From Pokkaliibacter sp. MBI-7 (lineage in GTDB: Bacteria; Pseudomonadota; Gammaproteobacteria; Pseudomonadales; Balneatricaceae), in assembly GCF_029846635.1 (NCBI RefSeq), contig NZ_JARVTG010000001.1:2888501-2952500 (forward strand): a stretch of 64,000 bases of DNA. The letters run 5' to 3'. How positions within the stretch are numbered: the stretch's first letter is position 1; each line of letters begins with the position of its first letter. Position numbers and translations under genes: made by a program. Under the pieces are notes generated by a model. It was not told where the DNA came from. It worked only from the letters and a program-made list of their open reading frames with translations, and searched no databases. This document shows, piece after piece, positions 9,321 to 18,654 of this stretch.

Positions 9321-9353
9321 AAAATCCGATGCTCAAAACAAGCATCGGATTTT
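9321..9353 (-). terminator. Hairpin just upstream of the transposase start
   Basis: AAAATCCGATGCT (9321-9333) pairs perfectly over 13 bases with 9341-9353 around a 7-base loop. Read on the minus strand it is followed by TTTTTT and then the transposase ATG at 9318. It could terminate or mask transposase messages that start outside the element, a known self-protection device in IS10/IS50-type elements. Confidence 0.65.
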
Positions 9354-9403
9354 CGTTTCAGGGCGCAAAAGGTCAAGCTGTTGGGCTTAACTGACTGGCA
9401 TTA

Positions 9404-9413
9404 CCCGTTCGGG
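9404..9413. repeat. Target-site duplication, right copy
   Basis: Second copy of CCCGTTCGGG, directly after the right inverted repeat; pairs with 7968-7977. Confidence 0.9.
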
Positions 9414-9553
9414 TCCACTTTTTCCTGCCAGATTTTGTTCAACATCAGTCAATCGATGCTTTGATAAAAAGTCAGGATTGACGCCATCCGTTGCTCTCCC
9501 TAGTATCCCCAGCAATATAGATATGTTCATTTTTTGAACAAGGATTAGTGCTT

Positions 9554-11170
9554 ATGTTGCCCAAAAACTCTCAACTCAAGCCGGTACTGATAGGCTTTAA
9601 CGCCATCATGATTGCGCTGCTGCTGGCATTGGCGCTGGTCAGCTATATCAGTCTCAACCATATTGTCGAAGATGATGACTACGAGCATCTGATTGTCGGT
9701 GGTTTGACCTCCAACCTGACCGAAGCCCGTTTCCATGTGGTGCAGGTACAGCAGTTCCTGACCGATGCCAGCGCTACCGGCGACCGCGATGGCTTTGATG
9801 ATGCCAAGGAGCATTATCAGGCGCTGCAGGCCAATCTGGATGAAATCCAGCGAATCGATACAGCGTTCGGGAACGATATCAGCCGCACCCGTTCACTGGC
9901 AGAACAGTACTATCAGATCGGCCAGAAAATGGCGGAAGCCTACATTACTCAGGGTCGTGAGGTGGGTAATGCACTGATGAAGCAGCCCGATACCGGCTTT
10001 GACGATCGCGCGCTGGCGCTGGCGGAGCAGCTGGATGTGCTGGTTAAAGATGTACAGCAACGTAATCAGAAACTGGTTACCGAGAACATGAGCGACATCC
10101 TGGCTCTGCGTAATCTAATCGTCGGCATGGCGATTGGTCTGGGTGTGCTGGTGCTGCTTGGCGGCAGCGCGCTCTACCGTCGGGTATTCGGTATTCTCGG
10201 TGGTGAGCCGGCACAGGCCGTTAATCTGGCGCACCGCATTGCTGCCGGTGATCTGAGCCAGCGTATTTCCGGTACGCCGGGCAGTCTGCTGGCAGCACTG
10301 GAGCAGATGCAGGATCAGCTGAAGAGCGTCACCGGCAATATCCGCAGCCTGTCACGGGAAGTGCAGGACAGTTCCGAGCATCTGTCTGAGGCCTCACAGG
10401 CCATGCAGCACAGCGTGCACTCGCAGAACGACGCAACCCGCGCCATGTCGGTCACCGCCGAGGAAATGTTCCAGGGTATCGAGCAGCTGAGCCACGAAGT
10501 ATCTGTGGTGGGCCGCCAGACCGAAGAGGCACAGAACACCATCAACGAATGTGAAGAGGTGATTCGCACTTCTGCCTCGGATATCCGCTCCATCGCCGAC
10601 TATATCGGTAACGCCGCCGAGAAGGTGCACGCTCTCAATCGTCAGACCGATGAGATTGCCAGCATCACCCGTACCATCCACGAAATTGCCGACCAGACCA
10701 ACCTGCTGGCACTGAATGCGGCCATTGAAGCTGCCCGTGCCGGAGAGACTGGCCGGGGCTTTGCGGTGGTGGCGGATGAAGTGCGCAGTCTGGCGGGGCG
10801 GACCGGCTCGGCTACGGTAGAAATTTCCAGCCAGATCGACACCATCCGTCAGGGTATGGAGCAGGTAGTGAAGGTCATGGAGCAGAGTGTGGAAGCCTCA
10901 CGCCGTGGCGTGGCACAAACTGACGTCACCAGTCAGGCGATTGGTGGTATTCGCGACAATACTGTGCATATCAATCAGCATGTGCAGGGCATTGTGGTGG
11001 CATTGCAACAGCAGCAGGCCGCGATGGGCGATATGACCCAGCGTATCGAGCTGATCGCCACCATGACTGGCAGTAATCAGGATGCGGTAGACAAAACCGT
11101 CACGGCTTCGGGTGATCTGCGAGATCATGCCCGCGAGCTGAGTGATGCTGTCAGTATTTTTAAAGCCTGA
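9554..11170 (+). CDS. Methyl-accepting chemotaxis protein
   Basis: A 538-residue chemoreceptor. One membrane segment lies at about 10-32, a periplasmic four-helix-type sensor at about 33-185, a second membrane helix at about 187-210 (LIVGMAIGLGVLVLLGG), then HAMP, then a long cytoplasmic signalling coiled coil. The hairpin tip reads EAARAGETGRGFAVVADEVR, the CheA/CheW contact region. There is no C-terminal CheR-docking pentapeptide. The ligand is unknown. Start ATG 9554 has AAGGA 9 bases upstream; GTG 9548 would be too close. A strong terminator follows. Confidence 0.92.
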   Translation: MLPKNSQLKPVLIGFNAIMIALLLALALVSYISLNHIVEDDDYEHLIVGGLTSNLTEARFHVVQVQQFLTDASATGDRDGFDDAKEHYQALQANLDEIQRIDTAFGNDISRTRSLAEQYYQIGQKMAEAYITQGREVGNALMKQPDTGFDDRALALAEQLDVLVKDVQQRNQKLVTENMSDILALRNLIVGMAIGLGVLVLLGGSALYRRVFGILGGEPAQAVNLAHRIAAGDLSQRISGTPGSLLAALEQMQDQLKSVTGNIRSLSREVQDSSEHLSEASQAMQHSVHSQNDATRAMSVTAEEMFQGIEQLSHEVSVVGRQTEEAQNTINECEEVIRTSASDIRSIADYIGNAAEKVHALNRQTDEIASITRTIHEIADQTNLLALNAAIEAARAGETGRGFAVVADEVRSLAGRTGSATVEISSQIDTIRQGMEQVVKVMEQSVEASRRGVAQTDVTSQAIGGIRDNTVHINQHVQGIVVALQQQQAAMGDMTQRIELIATMTGSNQDAVDKTVTASGDLRDHARELSDAVSIFKA

Positions 11171-11191
11171 CAGCGCTGATGTTGACGCGAT

Positions 11192-11230
11192 AACGCCCGG
11201 GCAGGCTGACCTGCCCGGGCGTTCTTTTTT
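11192..11230 (+). terminator. Intrinsic terminator after the chemoreceptor gene
   Basis: A 14-base perfect stem AACGCCCGGGCAGG / CCTGCCCGGGCGTT with a CTGA loop is followed by CTTTTTT. Confidence 0.92.
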
Positions 11231-11247
11231 GGGCGCCGTACTGTGGA

Positions 11248-11739
11248 TTACTCGCAGCGTATGCTCAGCAGTTGCTGGCGCTGGCCGGAGGGCGTGAGCT
11301 GATAGCGCGCCTGACACTGCTGCACAGTGTCTGGCAGCGCCCTGAGCAGCATGGCCGATGTGTCGGTATAGCGGCAGCCGATCAGGTAGTGATCATCTGC
11401 GGCACGGCGCAGTTGCCAGGTGTCAGTGGCGATACCCGCGCTGTTCTCACTCTGATCGGGAATCTGCTCCGCCAGCTCAGTAAGCGGGCCGAGATAGACA
11501 CCGACGCGGTCCAGTGAGCGCTGACCGCTGCCGAGCAGCACCTGCCAGCCCGGCTGCTGACTGCTGACCACGGGGGTTTCGCTGATCTGAGGCGGACACT
11601 GCCAGTCCTGAGTGCGGTGCTCATCGTTCGCCTGTGCTGCCATGCCTGCCAGCAGCAGACAGGTACTGAGCAGCCCGGAGCTGATCTGCCGGGTGCTTCG
11701 GCTCCTCGTCTTACTCCGCCTGTTGTTATGCCACGCCAT
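11248..11739 (-). CDS. STY0301 family protein, candidate periplasmic immunity protein
   Basis: A 163-residue exported protein. A basic N terminus and hydrophobic stretch (GLLSTCLLLAGMAAQA) form a Sec signal ending at about residue 37. The mature part has WQCPPQIS, a second Cys in YLIGCRYTDTS, and late Cys residues, suggesting disulfides. It resembles the STY0301 family, named after a Salmonella Typhi gene that I recall lying in a type VI secretion region. ATG 11739 has GGAG 7 bases upstream and follows the upstream gene's stop by 4 bases, so the two are co-translated. The immunity role is inferred from the pairing with a BPSL0067-type protein. Confidence 0.7.
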   Translation of the reverse strand: MAWHNNRRSKTRSRSTRQISSGLLSTCLLLAGMAAQANDEHRTQDWQCPPQISETPVVSSQQPGWQVLLGSGQRSLDRVGVYLGPLTELAEQIPDQSENSAGIATDTWQLRRAADDHYLIGCRYTDTSAMLLRALPDTVQQCQARYQLTPSGQRQQLLSIRCE

Positions 11740-11743
11740 CGTC

Positions 11744-12136
11744 TTACTCCACCACATAGAAGGTGTCTGCGTCGTTGCTGCGCTTGGTACCTGCAGGACG
11801 ATTAAAGCGGATGGTGCGTTGCTTCACTTCGCCCTGCGCATTCCACTGATCCAGTACCACAATGCCCTGGCTGTTATGTTCCAGATAGATGGCGGCGTGT
11901 TTGCCGAGGGCGTCAATCGGGTATTTGCCACTGCTGTCAAAGGTAGCTATGACGGTACCGCGCGGGATTTCGTTGAAACGGGCTTCGGACACTTTCTTGC
12001 CGCGCTTCCAGAGGGAGGTCTGAGGGGCGTTGGTGGTCTGGAGAACAAACTCAACGCATTCCGTGTTGCCCAGTGCGTTGGTGTATTTGCCTTTGCCGAA
12101 TACATTGGTTTCGGCCACATGCAGTGTGTAGCTCAT
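11744..12136 (-). CDS. BPSL0067 family protein, candidate NlpC/P60-like amidase effector
   Basis: A 130-residue protein without a signal peptide, resembling the BPSL0067 family. A papain-like catalytic set is visible: Cys27 in NTECVEFVLQ, His80 in GKHAAIYL and Asp96 in VVLDQW. That order fits small peptidoglycan amidases of the Tae type. ATG 12136 has AAGGA 7 bases upstream; longer in-frame versions lack family similarity. The pairing of a leaderless hydrolase with an exported partner is the layout of type VI amidase effector/immunity pairs. No type VI genes occur in the window, so the delivery route is unknown. Confidence 0.72.
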   Translation of the reverse strand: MSYTLHVAETNVFGKGKYTNALGNTECVEFVLQTTNAPQTSLWKRGKKVSEARFNEIPRGTVIATFDSSGKYPIDALGKHAAIYLEHNSQGIVVLDQWNAQGEVKQRTIRFNRPAGTKRSNDADTFYVVE

Positions 12137-12252
12137 GCAAAAATCCTTTTGCCTGATGAGAAGTGATCCCACAACAGCGCTGATCGTCTGCTGCAGGCCG
12201 GGGCATGCTAGCAGCCATCGTCCTGCCCGGCCAGTGGTGGCTGTACTGATAT

Positions 12253-12287
12253 AAAAACAGCCCGGGCAGCGGGGCTGCACGGGCTGT
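12253..12287 (-). terminator. Intrinsic terminator after katG
   Basis: Read on the minus strand, ACAGCCCGTGCAG pairs with CTGCCCGGGCTGT (one T-G mismatch) and is followed by TTTTTAT. It separates katG from the BPSL0067 gene, which therefore needs its own promoter in about 12140-12250. Confidence 0.8.
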
Positions 12288-12349
12288 TGTTCAGAGTGCT
12301 GAGGCGTGCCGGAGAGCAGCACGCTCAGAACGGCGCCGGTATGGGCAGG

Positions 12350-14509
12350 TTACAGCAGATCGAAGCGATCGGCGTTCATCACCTTGGTCCAGGCGGCGAT
12401 AAAGTCCTTCACGAACTTCTCCTGATTGTCATCCTGAGCGTACACCTCGGCGTAGGCGCGCAGGATGGAGTTGGAGCCAAACACCAGATCGGCGCGGCTG
12501 GCGGTCCACTTGACGGCACCGGAAGCGCGTTCACAGATGTTGTAGCTGTTGCGGCCGGTGGGCTTCCAGCTGTAGTTCATATCGGTCAGATTGACGAAGA
12601 AGTCGTTGGTCAGGGCGCCGACGCGATCAGTGAATACGCCATGGGCGCTGCCACCGTAGTTGGTGCCCATTACCCGCATGCCGCCGACCAGCACGGTCAT
12701 TTCACTGGCAGTCAGGCCCAGCAGTTGGGCACGATCCAGCAGCATTTCTTCAGGGTGTACCACGTAATCTTTCTTCTGCCAGTTACGGAAGCCATCGGAC
12801 AGCGGCTCCAGTACGGCGAAGGATTCGGTATCGGTCTGGGCGGCAGATGCATCACCTCGGCCTGCAGTAAAGGGCACGCTGACATCAAAACCGGCAGCTT
12901 TGGCCGCCTGTTCGATACCCACGTTACCACCCAGCACGATGACATCAGCGATGCTGGCCCCGCTGTCGGCAGCGATCTGCTCCAGCACTGCCAGGACCTT
13001 ACTCAGGCGCGCGGGCTCGTTGCCTTCCCAGTCTTTCTGCGGGGCCAGACGGATGCGAGCACCATTGGCACCACCACGGTAGTCGGAGCCCCGGAATGTG
13101 CGGGCGCTGTCCCAGGCGGTAGCGACCAGTTCGCTGATGCTGAGGCCGGAAGCGGCAATGCTGGCCTTCACCGCGGCCACGTCATAGCGGCTGCTACCGG
13201 CAGGCACCGGGTCCTGCCACAGCAGGTCTTCCTGTGGTGCATCCGGGCCGACATAGCGGGACTTTGGTCCCATGTCGCGGTGGGTCAGCTTGAACCACGC
13301 ACGGGCGAATACGTCAGAGAAGTAGTCCTGATCATCTTTGAATTTCAGTGCGATATCGCGGTAGATCGGGTCTACTTTCAGCGCCATGTCGGCATCGGTC
13401 ATCATCGGATTGAGACGGATGGACGGATCTTCCACGTCAACCGGCTTGTCTTCCTCGGCGATACTGACCGGCTCCCACTGGGTTGCACCGGCGGGGCTTT
13501 TCACCAGATGCCAGTCATGCCCGAACAGCATTTTCAGGTAGCCGTTGTCCCACTTGGTGGGTTCGGTGGTCCAGGCACCTTCCAGACCAGAGACGACGGT
13601 ATCACGACCCTGGGTGTTCATCCAGCCGAGGCCCTGATATTCGGGGGCGGCGGCTTCGGGGTCTGCACTCAGGTTGGCGGGGTTGCCATTACCGTGGCAT
13701 TTACCGATGGTGTGACCACCGGCGGTCAGGGCGACAGTTTCTTCGTCGTTCATGCCCATACGGGCAAAGGTTTCGCGCATCTGTGCTGCGGTCGCCAGCG
13801 GGTCAGACTTGCCGTTGACGCCTTCCGGGTTCACGTAGATCAGGCCCATCTGCACGGCAGCCAGCGGATTGGACAGTGTTTCCGGTTTGCTCACGTCGCC
13901 ATAGCGGGTGTCGCTGGGCGCCAGCCACTGTTTTTCGTCACCCCAGTAAGTGTCTTTCTCGGGGTGCCAGATATCTTCACGGCCAAAGGCGAAACCGTAG
14001 GTCTTGAGACCGGCCACTTCATAGGCGATGGTGCCCGCCAGTGCGATCAGATCCGCCCAGGAAATCTTGTTGCCGTATTTCTTCTTGATCGGCCACAGCA
14101 GGCGGCGGCCCTTGTCGGTGTTGACGTTATCGGGCCAGGAGTTCAGTGGCGCAAAACGCTGGTTGCCGGTGTTGGCACCGCCGCGGCCATCAGAGGTACG
14201 GTAGGAACCGGCAGCGTGCCAGGTCACACGGGCCATCATGCCGACATAGCTACCCCAGTCAGCGGGCCACCAGTCCTGGCTGGTATTGATCAGGGCACGC
14301 AGGTCTGCTTTCAGGGCGTCAACGTCCAGCTTCTTCAGCTCTTCACGGTAGTTGAAGTCGGCGCCGAGGGGATTGGTCTTGGTATCGTGCTGATGCAGGA
14401 TGTCGAGGTTCAGCGCTTCCGGCCACCAGTCCATGACTGACTTGCCGGTGCTGGTCATACCGCCATGCATTACGGGGCACTTGCCGCCGCTGTTTCCGTT
14501 GGACGTCAT
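12350..14509 (-). CDS. katG: Catalase-peroxidase
   Basis: A 719-residue bifunctional haem catalase-peroxidase. The distal pocket Arg94-Trp97-His98 is in RVTWHAAGSYR. The proximal haem His is in ALTAGGHTIGKCHG. The Tyr expected in the Met-Tyr-Trp cross-link is in GLIYVNPEG. Both haem-peroxidase halves are present and the length is normal. It degrades H2O2 and has peroxidase activity in the cytoplasm. ATG 14509 has GGAGAG 5 bases upstream. Monocistronic, with its own terminator. No clear OxyR site was identified in the upstream 180 bases. Confidence 0.96.
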   Translation of the reverse strand: MTSNGNSGGKCPVMHGGMTSTGKSVMDWWPEALNLDILHQHDTKTNPLGADFNYREELKKLDVDALKADLRALINTSQDWWPADWGSYVGMMARVTWHAAGSYRTSDGRGGANTGNQRFAPLNSWPDNVNTDKGRRLLWPIKKKYGNKISWADLIALAGTIAYEVAGLKTYGFAFGREDIWHPEKDTYWGDEKQWLAPSDTRYGDVSKPETLSNPLAAVQMGLIYVNPEGVNGKSDPLATAAQMRETFARMGMNDEETVALTAGGHTIGKCHGNGNPANLSADPEAAAPEYQGLGWMNTQGRDTVVSGLEGAWTTEPTKWDNGYLKMLFGHDWHLVKSPAGATQWEPVSIAEEDKPVDVEDPSIRLNPMMTDADMALKVDPIYRDIALKFKDDQDYFSDVFARAWFKLTHRDMGPKSRYVGPDAPQEDLLWQDPVPAGSSRYDVAAVKASIAASGLSISELVATAWDSARTFRGSDYRGGANGARIRLAPQKDWEGNEPARLSKVLAVLEQIAADSGASIADVIVLGGNVGIEQAAKAAGFDVSVPFTAGRGDASAAQTDTESFAVLEPLSDGFRNWQKKDYVVHPEEMLLDRAQLLGLTASEMTVLVGGMRVMGTNYGGSAHGVFTDRVGALTNDFFVNLTDMNYSWKPTGRNSYNICERASGAVKWTASRADLVFGSNSILRAYAEVYAQDDNQEKFVKDFIAAWTKVMNADRFDLL

Positions 14510-14693
14510 TTATTCTCTCCAAAGCAGGATTTGCAGGCCTTTGCAAAAGCAGACAGATTTCATTGGCCTGTCAGGAATGAGACAACGGAAAGAATACTAG
14601 TAGGGCCGGGTCAGCTTGCCCAATTGACTGACCCAATTCGTTTCATAGTGACGAGCTATTGAAATAACCTAGCTTGATAGTCAGGTTTAAAAA

Positions 14694-15389
14694 TTATTTC
14701 AGCCGGGGCGCCTGATAGCTGATCAGCTTGCTGCTGCCCAGACCCAGCTGCACCAGTCCTTCCACCCATTTCAGGGCGACCTGCACCCCGTCAATCACCG
14801 GTACACCAAGATCGTTCTGCAGTGCTTTGGCCCATTGCGCCATGCCGGCACAGCCCATCACCAGACATTCGCTGCGATCCTGCTCCAGTAGCTGCTTGCC
14901 GAGCTTGCGCAGGCGGCCATAACTGCCGGGGTCTGATTCCAGCGACAGCACCGGAATATCAGCGGCGTGGACGCCCGCGCAACGGCGGTCGACCCCGTAG
15001 CTGCGCATATTGCGCTCAATGATGTGAATAGAGCGTGGCAGGGTGGTCAGCACCGAGTAACGCACACTGAGCATGCTGGCGGCGTGCATGGCGGCTTCAC
15101 CAATCCCCAGTACCGGCCCGCTGGCCAGCTCACGGGCGGCATCCAGCCCGGTGTCATCGAAGCAGGCGATGATGTAACCCTGTACCCCTTCGACTTCGCC
15201 CTGACGGACGGCATCCAGCAGGTGATAGGCCGCCTGTACACCGTCGCAGGCGCCTTCGATACTGGCGACAGAGTCCGGCAGGCAGCGTACCTGCAGTGCC
15301 GTGCCGGGGTTGATAATGGCCTGACACTGCTGGGCCAGCATCGCCGTCATGGACGCCGATGCATTGGGATTGATGACCTGTATTTTCAT
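14694..15389 (-). CDS. Hydantoin/allantoin racemase family protein (Asp/Glu racemase superfamily)
   Basis: A 231-residue protein beginning MKIQVINPNASASMT, typical of hydantoin and allantoin racemases. The two catalytic cysteines are present: Cys76 in IIACFDDTGLDAA and a second in LVMGCAGMAQWA. The enzyme would racemise a 5-substituted hydantoin or allantoin-like ring. It is the last gene of a minus-strand cluster with an ABC importer, so the imported compound is probably its substrate. I chose ATG 15389 by alignment; the ribosome site is weak. No hydantoinase, allantoinase or carbamoylase gene lies in the window, so the pathway is incomplete here. Confidence 0.85.
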   Translation of the reverse strand: MKIQVINPNASASMTAMLAQQCQAIINPGTALQVRCLPDSVASIEGACDGVQAAYHLLDAVRQGEVEGVQGYIIACFDDTGLDAARELASGPVLGIGEAAMHAASMLSVRYSVLTTLPRSIHIIERNMRSYGVDRRCAGVHAADIPVLSLESDPGSYGRLRKLGKQLLEQDRSECLVMGCAGMAQWAKALQNDLGVPVIDGVQVALKWVEGLVQLGLGSSKLISYQAPRLK

Positions 15390-15503
15390 GATGGCTCTGA
15401 TCTGGCGGCGAAGGTGGCTGGCAAGCAGGGTCAGCGGCGGCAGGGCCATCCGCTGACGATTGCCGGACAAGTTTTGTTGGCAAGGAGTAGCGGGAGCACC
15501 TGC

Positions 15504-16331
<828 letters not shown>

Positions 16332-16333
16332 GA

Positions 16334-17188
16334 TCACAGCTCCTTGCGAATATCGACCAGACGGAACATCACCATCAGCATGATCAGCACGGTGATCAGC
16401 AGTACCACGGCACTGGCGGCAGCCGCCGGGTATTGCAGCAAAGAAATTTCGTTCTTGATGATCAGGCCCACCGAGGCATGTAAGCCGCCCCCCATGATGC
16501 TGACGGTAACGAAGTCGCCCATCACCATGGTCAGCACAAAGATGCTGCCGATCAGAATGCCGGACTTGCACAGCGGCACGATCACCATCAGCAGAATCTG
16601 CCAGGGAGCCGCCCCGGCATCACGGGCGGCTTCGATCAGGCGACGGTCAATGCGCATCATGGTGTTGAAGATCGGCGTCACCATGAACAGGGTGTAAAGA
16701 TGCACATAGGCCAGAATGATGGAGAAGTCACTGTACAGCAGGAATTCCAGCGGCTGCTCGATCAGCCCGGTGCTCAGCAGGAAGCTGTTGACCATGCCAT
16801 TGCGGCCCAGCAGCGGAATCCAGGAAATCATGCGGATGATGTTGGAGGTAAAGAAAGGGATGGTGCAGAGCATGAACAACAGGGTCTGCATCCGGGTCGT
16901 GCGAATATGGAACGCCAGGTAGTAAGCAATACTGAAGCCCAGCACCAGCGTTATCAGCCAGGTACTGATGGCGTACTTGAAGGTGTTCAGATACGCCTGC
17001 CAGGTCACCGATGAGGTCAGCAGATACTGGTAGTTATCGAGGATAAAACCCGGAATCAGCTGGTAGGAGTCATAGTCCCAGAAGCTGACGATGATGATCA
17101 CGGCGATGGGAAACACCAGAAACATCAACAGCGTCAGGCTGAGCGGCAGGGCCTGCAAATGGCTGACGGAAAGAAGGCCTCTGTTCAT
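16334..17188 (-). CDS. ABC transporter permease (PotB-like)
   Basis: A 284-residue permease with six membrane segments, starting with SLTLLMFLVFPIAVIIIVSFW. The EAA-loop is LIEAARDAGAAPWQILLMVIVP. This type pairs with a PotC-like permease and a PotA-like ATPase in importers of polyamines, opines or other small organic cations and amides. It lies 100 bases downstream of the binding-protein gene, in the same orientation. Confidence 0.92.
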   Translation of the reverse strand: MNRGLLSVSHLQALPLSLTLLMFLVFPIAVIIIVSFWDYDSYQLIPGFILDNYQYLLTSSVTWQAYLNTFKYAISTWLITLVLGFSIAYYLAFHIRTTRMQTLLFMLCTIPFFTSNIIRMISWIPLLGRNGMVNSFLLSTGLIEQPLEFLLYSDFSIILAYVHLYTLFMVTPIFNTMMRIDRRLIEAARDAGAAPWQILLMVIVPLCKSGILIGSIFVLTMVMGDFVTVSIMGGGLHASVGLIIKNEISLLQYPAAAASAVVLLITVLIMLMVMFRLVDIRKEL

Positions 17189-17289
17189 CGGTAAATCCTT
17201 GCAGAATACGGCATGGGGCCGGGCCAGCCACGCACCGTGGAGGGCACGTGCGGGCTGGTCCGGCTAACGGTGATGACGCGATGCCGTCA

Positions 17290-18630
17290 TCAGGAAACGA
17301 TAAATTCGTTCCACTTGCGGACCATGTACTTGTTCTCGTCCATGACCGAGTTCCAGCAGGCCACGTGGCCCATGCGCTCGGCGTAGGAGCCGCCATCACG
17401 CACGGCACCGGCTTTTTCCATCACCTTGCCTTCGGGGCTGAGAATGTCGCCTGCCGCCGCTTTACCTTCCATCCAGTAACCCCACTCGTCAGCAGACATG
17501 AAGTTCTTGGCGGTTTCCGGCGCAGCGCTGTAGTAGCCCTGACGGTTGAGGTAGGCGCCAACCCAGCCAGACAGATACCAGTCGATGTATTCGTAGGCGG
17601 CATCCAGCTCCAGACCGGTCAGGTGCTTGGCCAGACCCAGACCGCCGCCCCAGGCGCGATAGCCTTCTTTCAGCGGCTGATATTTACAGGCGATACCACG
17701 GCTGCGCACCGCGGCCACGGCGGGAGACCACATGGACTGGATGACAACCTCACCGGAAGCCATCAGGTTGACCGACTCATCGAAAGACTTCCAGAAGGCG
17801 CGGAACTGACCGGCTTTCTTGGCTTCCATCAGCAGGCCGATGGTCTTGTCGATCTCTTCCTTGGTCATGTTGCCCTTATCGCCGTAGCTGACCTTGCCCA
17901 TGGCTTCGGCAATCATCGCCGCATCCATGATGCCGATGGCAGGAATATTGAGGATGGACGCCTTGCCCTTGAACGCTGGGTCCATGATGTCGGCCCAGGT
18001 GGTGATGTCACGGCCGACCAGATCAGGACGGATACCCAGGGTATCGGCGTTGTAAATGGTGGGGATCAGCGTCATCCACTGGGTGGGTTCCTTGGCGAAG
18101 GTCTTGCTGTCGGCCGATTCGACGAAGCCAACGGTATGGGGTGCCGTACCCTGAGCAATTTTCGAGTCGGGGGTCAGCTTACCGTTGATGAACAGCGGCG
18201 AAATCTTGCTGAAGTTCTTCATCCGCTCGACATTCATCGGCTGCATGACACCTGCTGGGAAGACCTTCTTACAGATCCAGTATTCGATATCGGCGATGTC
18301 ATAGGAGTTGGGCTGGGTCACGGCGCGCTGGGCGACGGCATCGGAATCCAGTGCGGTTAGCTCCAGATTGATGCCCAGATCCTCCTTGGCCTTCTTGGCA
18401 ATATCGTTGAGGTTGGAAACCCCGGTACCGAACTGACGCAGCGTCACGTTCTTGATGTTTTGTGCCCAAATCATCGGGAAGCCGGTGATGGCTCCGGAGC
18501 CCACGGCAACCGCTGACAGGGCACCGGCACCCTTGATCAGGCTGCGGCGGCTGATCAGGCTGCTATTGCTGGTGTCCGCCTCGGCAGAAGCTGCGGCTGG
18601 GGTAGTGGCTTCGTCGTACTGCTGGGTCAT
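17290..18630 (-). CDS. Tat-exported ABC substrate-binding protein
   Basis: A 446-residue extracellular solute-binding protein of the PotD-like type. The N terminus has a twin-arginine signal, SRRSLIKGAGALSAVAVGSG (Arg28-Arg29), so it should be exported folded by the Tat system; tatABC lies at 60 kb in this window. Motifs such as SYDIADIEYWICKKVFP and WMTLIPTIYNADTLGIRPD fit the PotD family. The long pre-RR leader (about 27 residues) is typical of Tat substrates. It delivers the ligand to the two permeases. The ligand is probably related to the racemase substrate; this is inference. Confidence 0.9.
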   Translation of the reverse strand: MTQQYDEATTPAAASAEADTSNSSLISRRSLIKGAGALSAVAVGSGAITGFPMIWAQNIKNVTLRQFGTGVSNLNDIAKKAKEDLGINLELTALDSDAVAQRAVTQPNSYDIADIEYWICKKVFPAGVMQPMNVERMKNFSKISPLFINGKLTPDSKIAQGTAPHTVGFVESADSKTFAKEPTQWMTLIPTIYNADTLGIRPDLVGRDITTWADIMDPAFKGKASILNIPAIGIMDAAMIAEAMGKVSYGDKGNMTKEEIDKTIGLLMEAKKAGQFRAFWKSFDESVNLMASGEVVIQSMWSPAVAAVRSRGIACKYQPLKEGYRAWGGGLGLAKHLTGLELDAAYEYIDWYLSGWVGAYLNRQGYYSAAPETAKNFMSADEWGYWMEGKAAAGDILSPEGKVMEKAGAVRDGGSYAERMGHVACWNSVMDENKYMVRKWNEFIVS

Positions 18631-18654
18631 AACGCTTTCTCCAAAGATGATTGG

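Larger units (their letters stand above)
7978..9403 (-). mobile_element. Complete IS4-family insertion sequence (1426 bp)
   Basis: The ends are perfect 19-base inverted repeats (TAATGCCAGTCAGTTAAGC at 7978-7996, its complement at 9385-9403). They are flanked by 10-base target duplications and enclose one transposase gene on the minus strand with an intact DDE triad. The perfect ends and duplications suggest a recent, potentially active insertion. The transposase stop codon lies inside the left inverted repeat. The left end also folds into a terminator-like hairpin, and a second hairpin precedes the transposase start. Confidence 0.95.
7959..9422 (+). terminator. HDOD-gene terminator split by an IS insertion
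   Basis: Joining 7959-7977 to 9414-9422 across one copy of the target duplication restores a hairpin: AAAGTGGGCCC, loop GTTC, GGGTCCACTTT, then T's. All stem positions pair apart from one G-T wobble. The two halves now sit 1.4 kb apart, separated by the IS4-family element. Confidence 0.85.

Noticed and set aside
12287..14440. Plus-strand open frame of 717 codons
   Set aside because: It lies entirely antisense to katG, whose motifs and length are unmistakable; the frame is a by-product of GC-rich codon use and has low-complexity Gly/His/Val content.
17248..18360. Plus-strand open frame of 370 codons
   Set aside because: Antisense to the Tat-exported binding protein gene.
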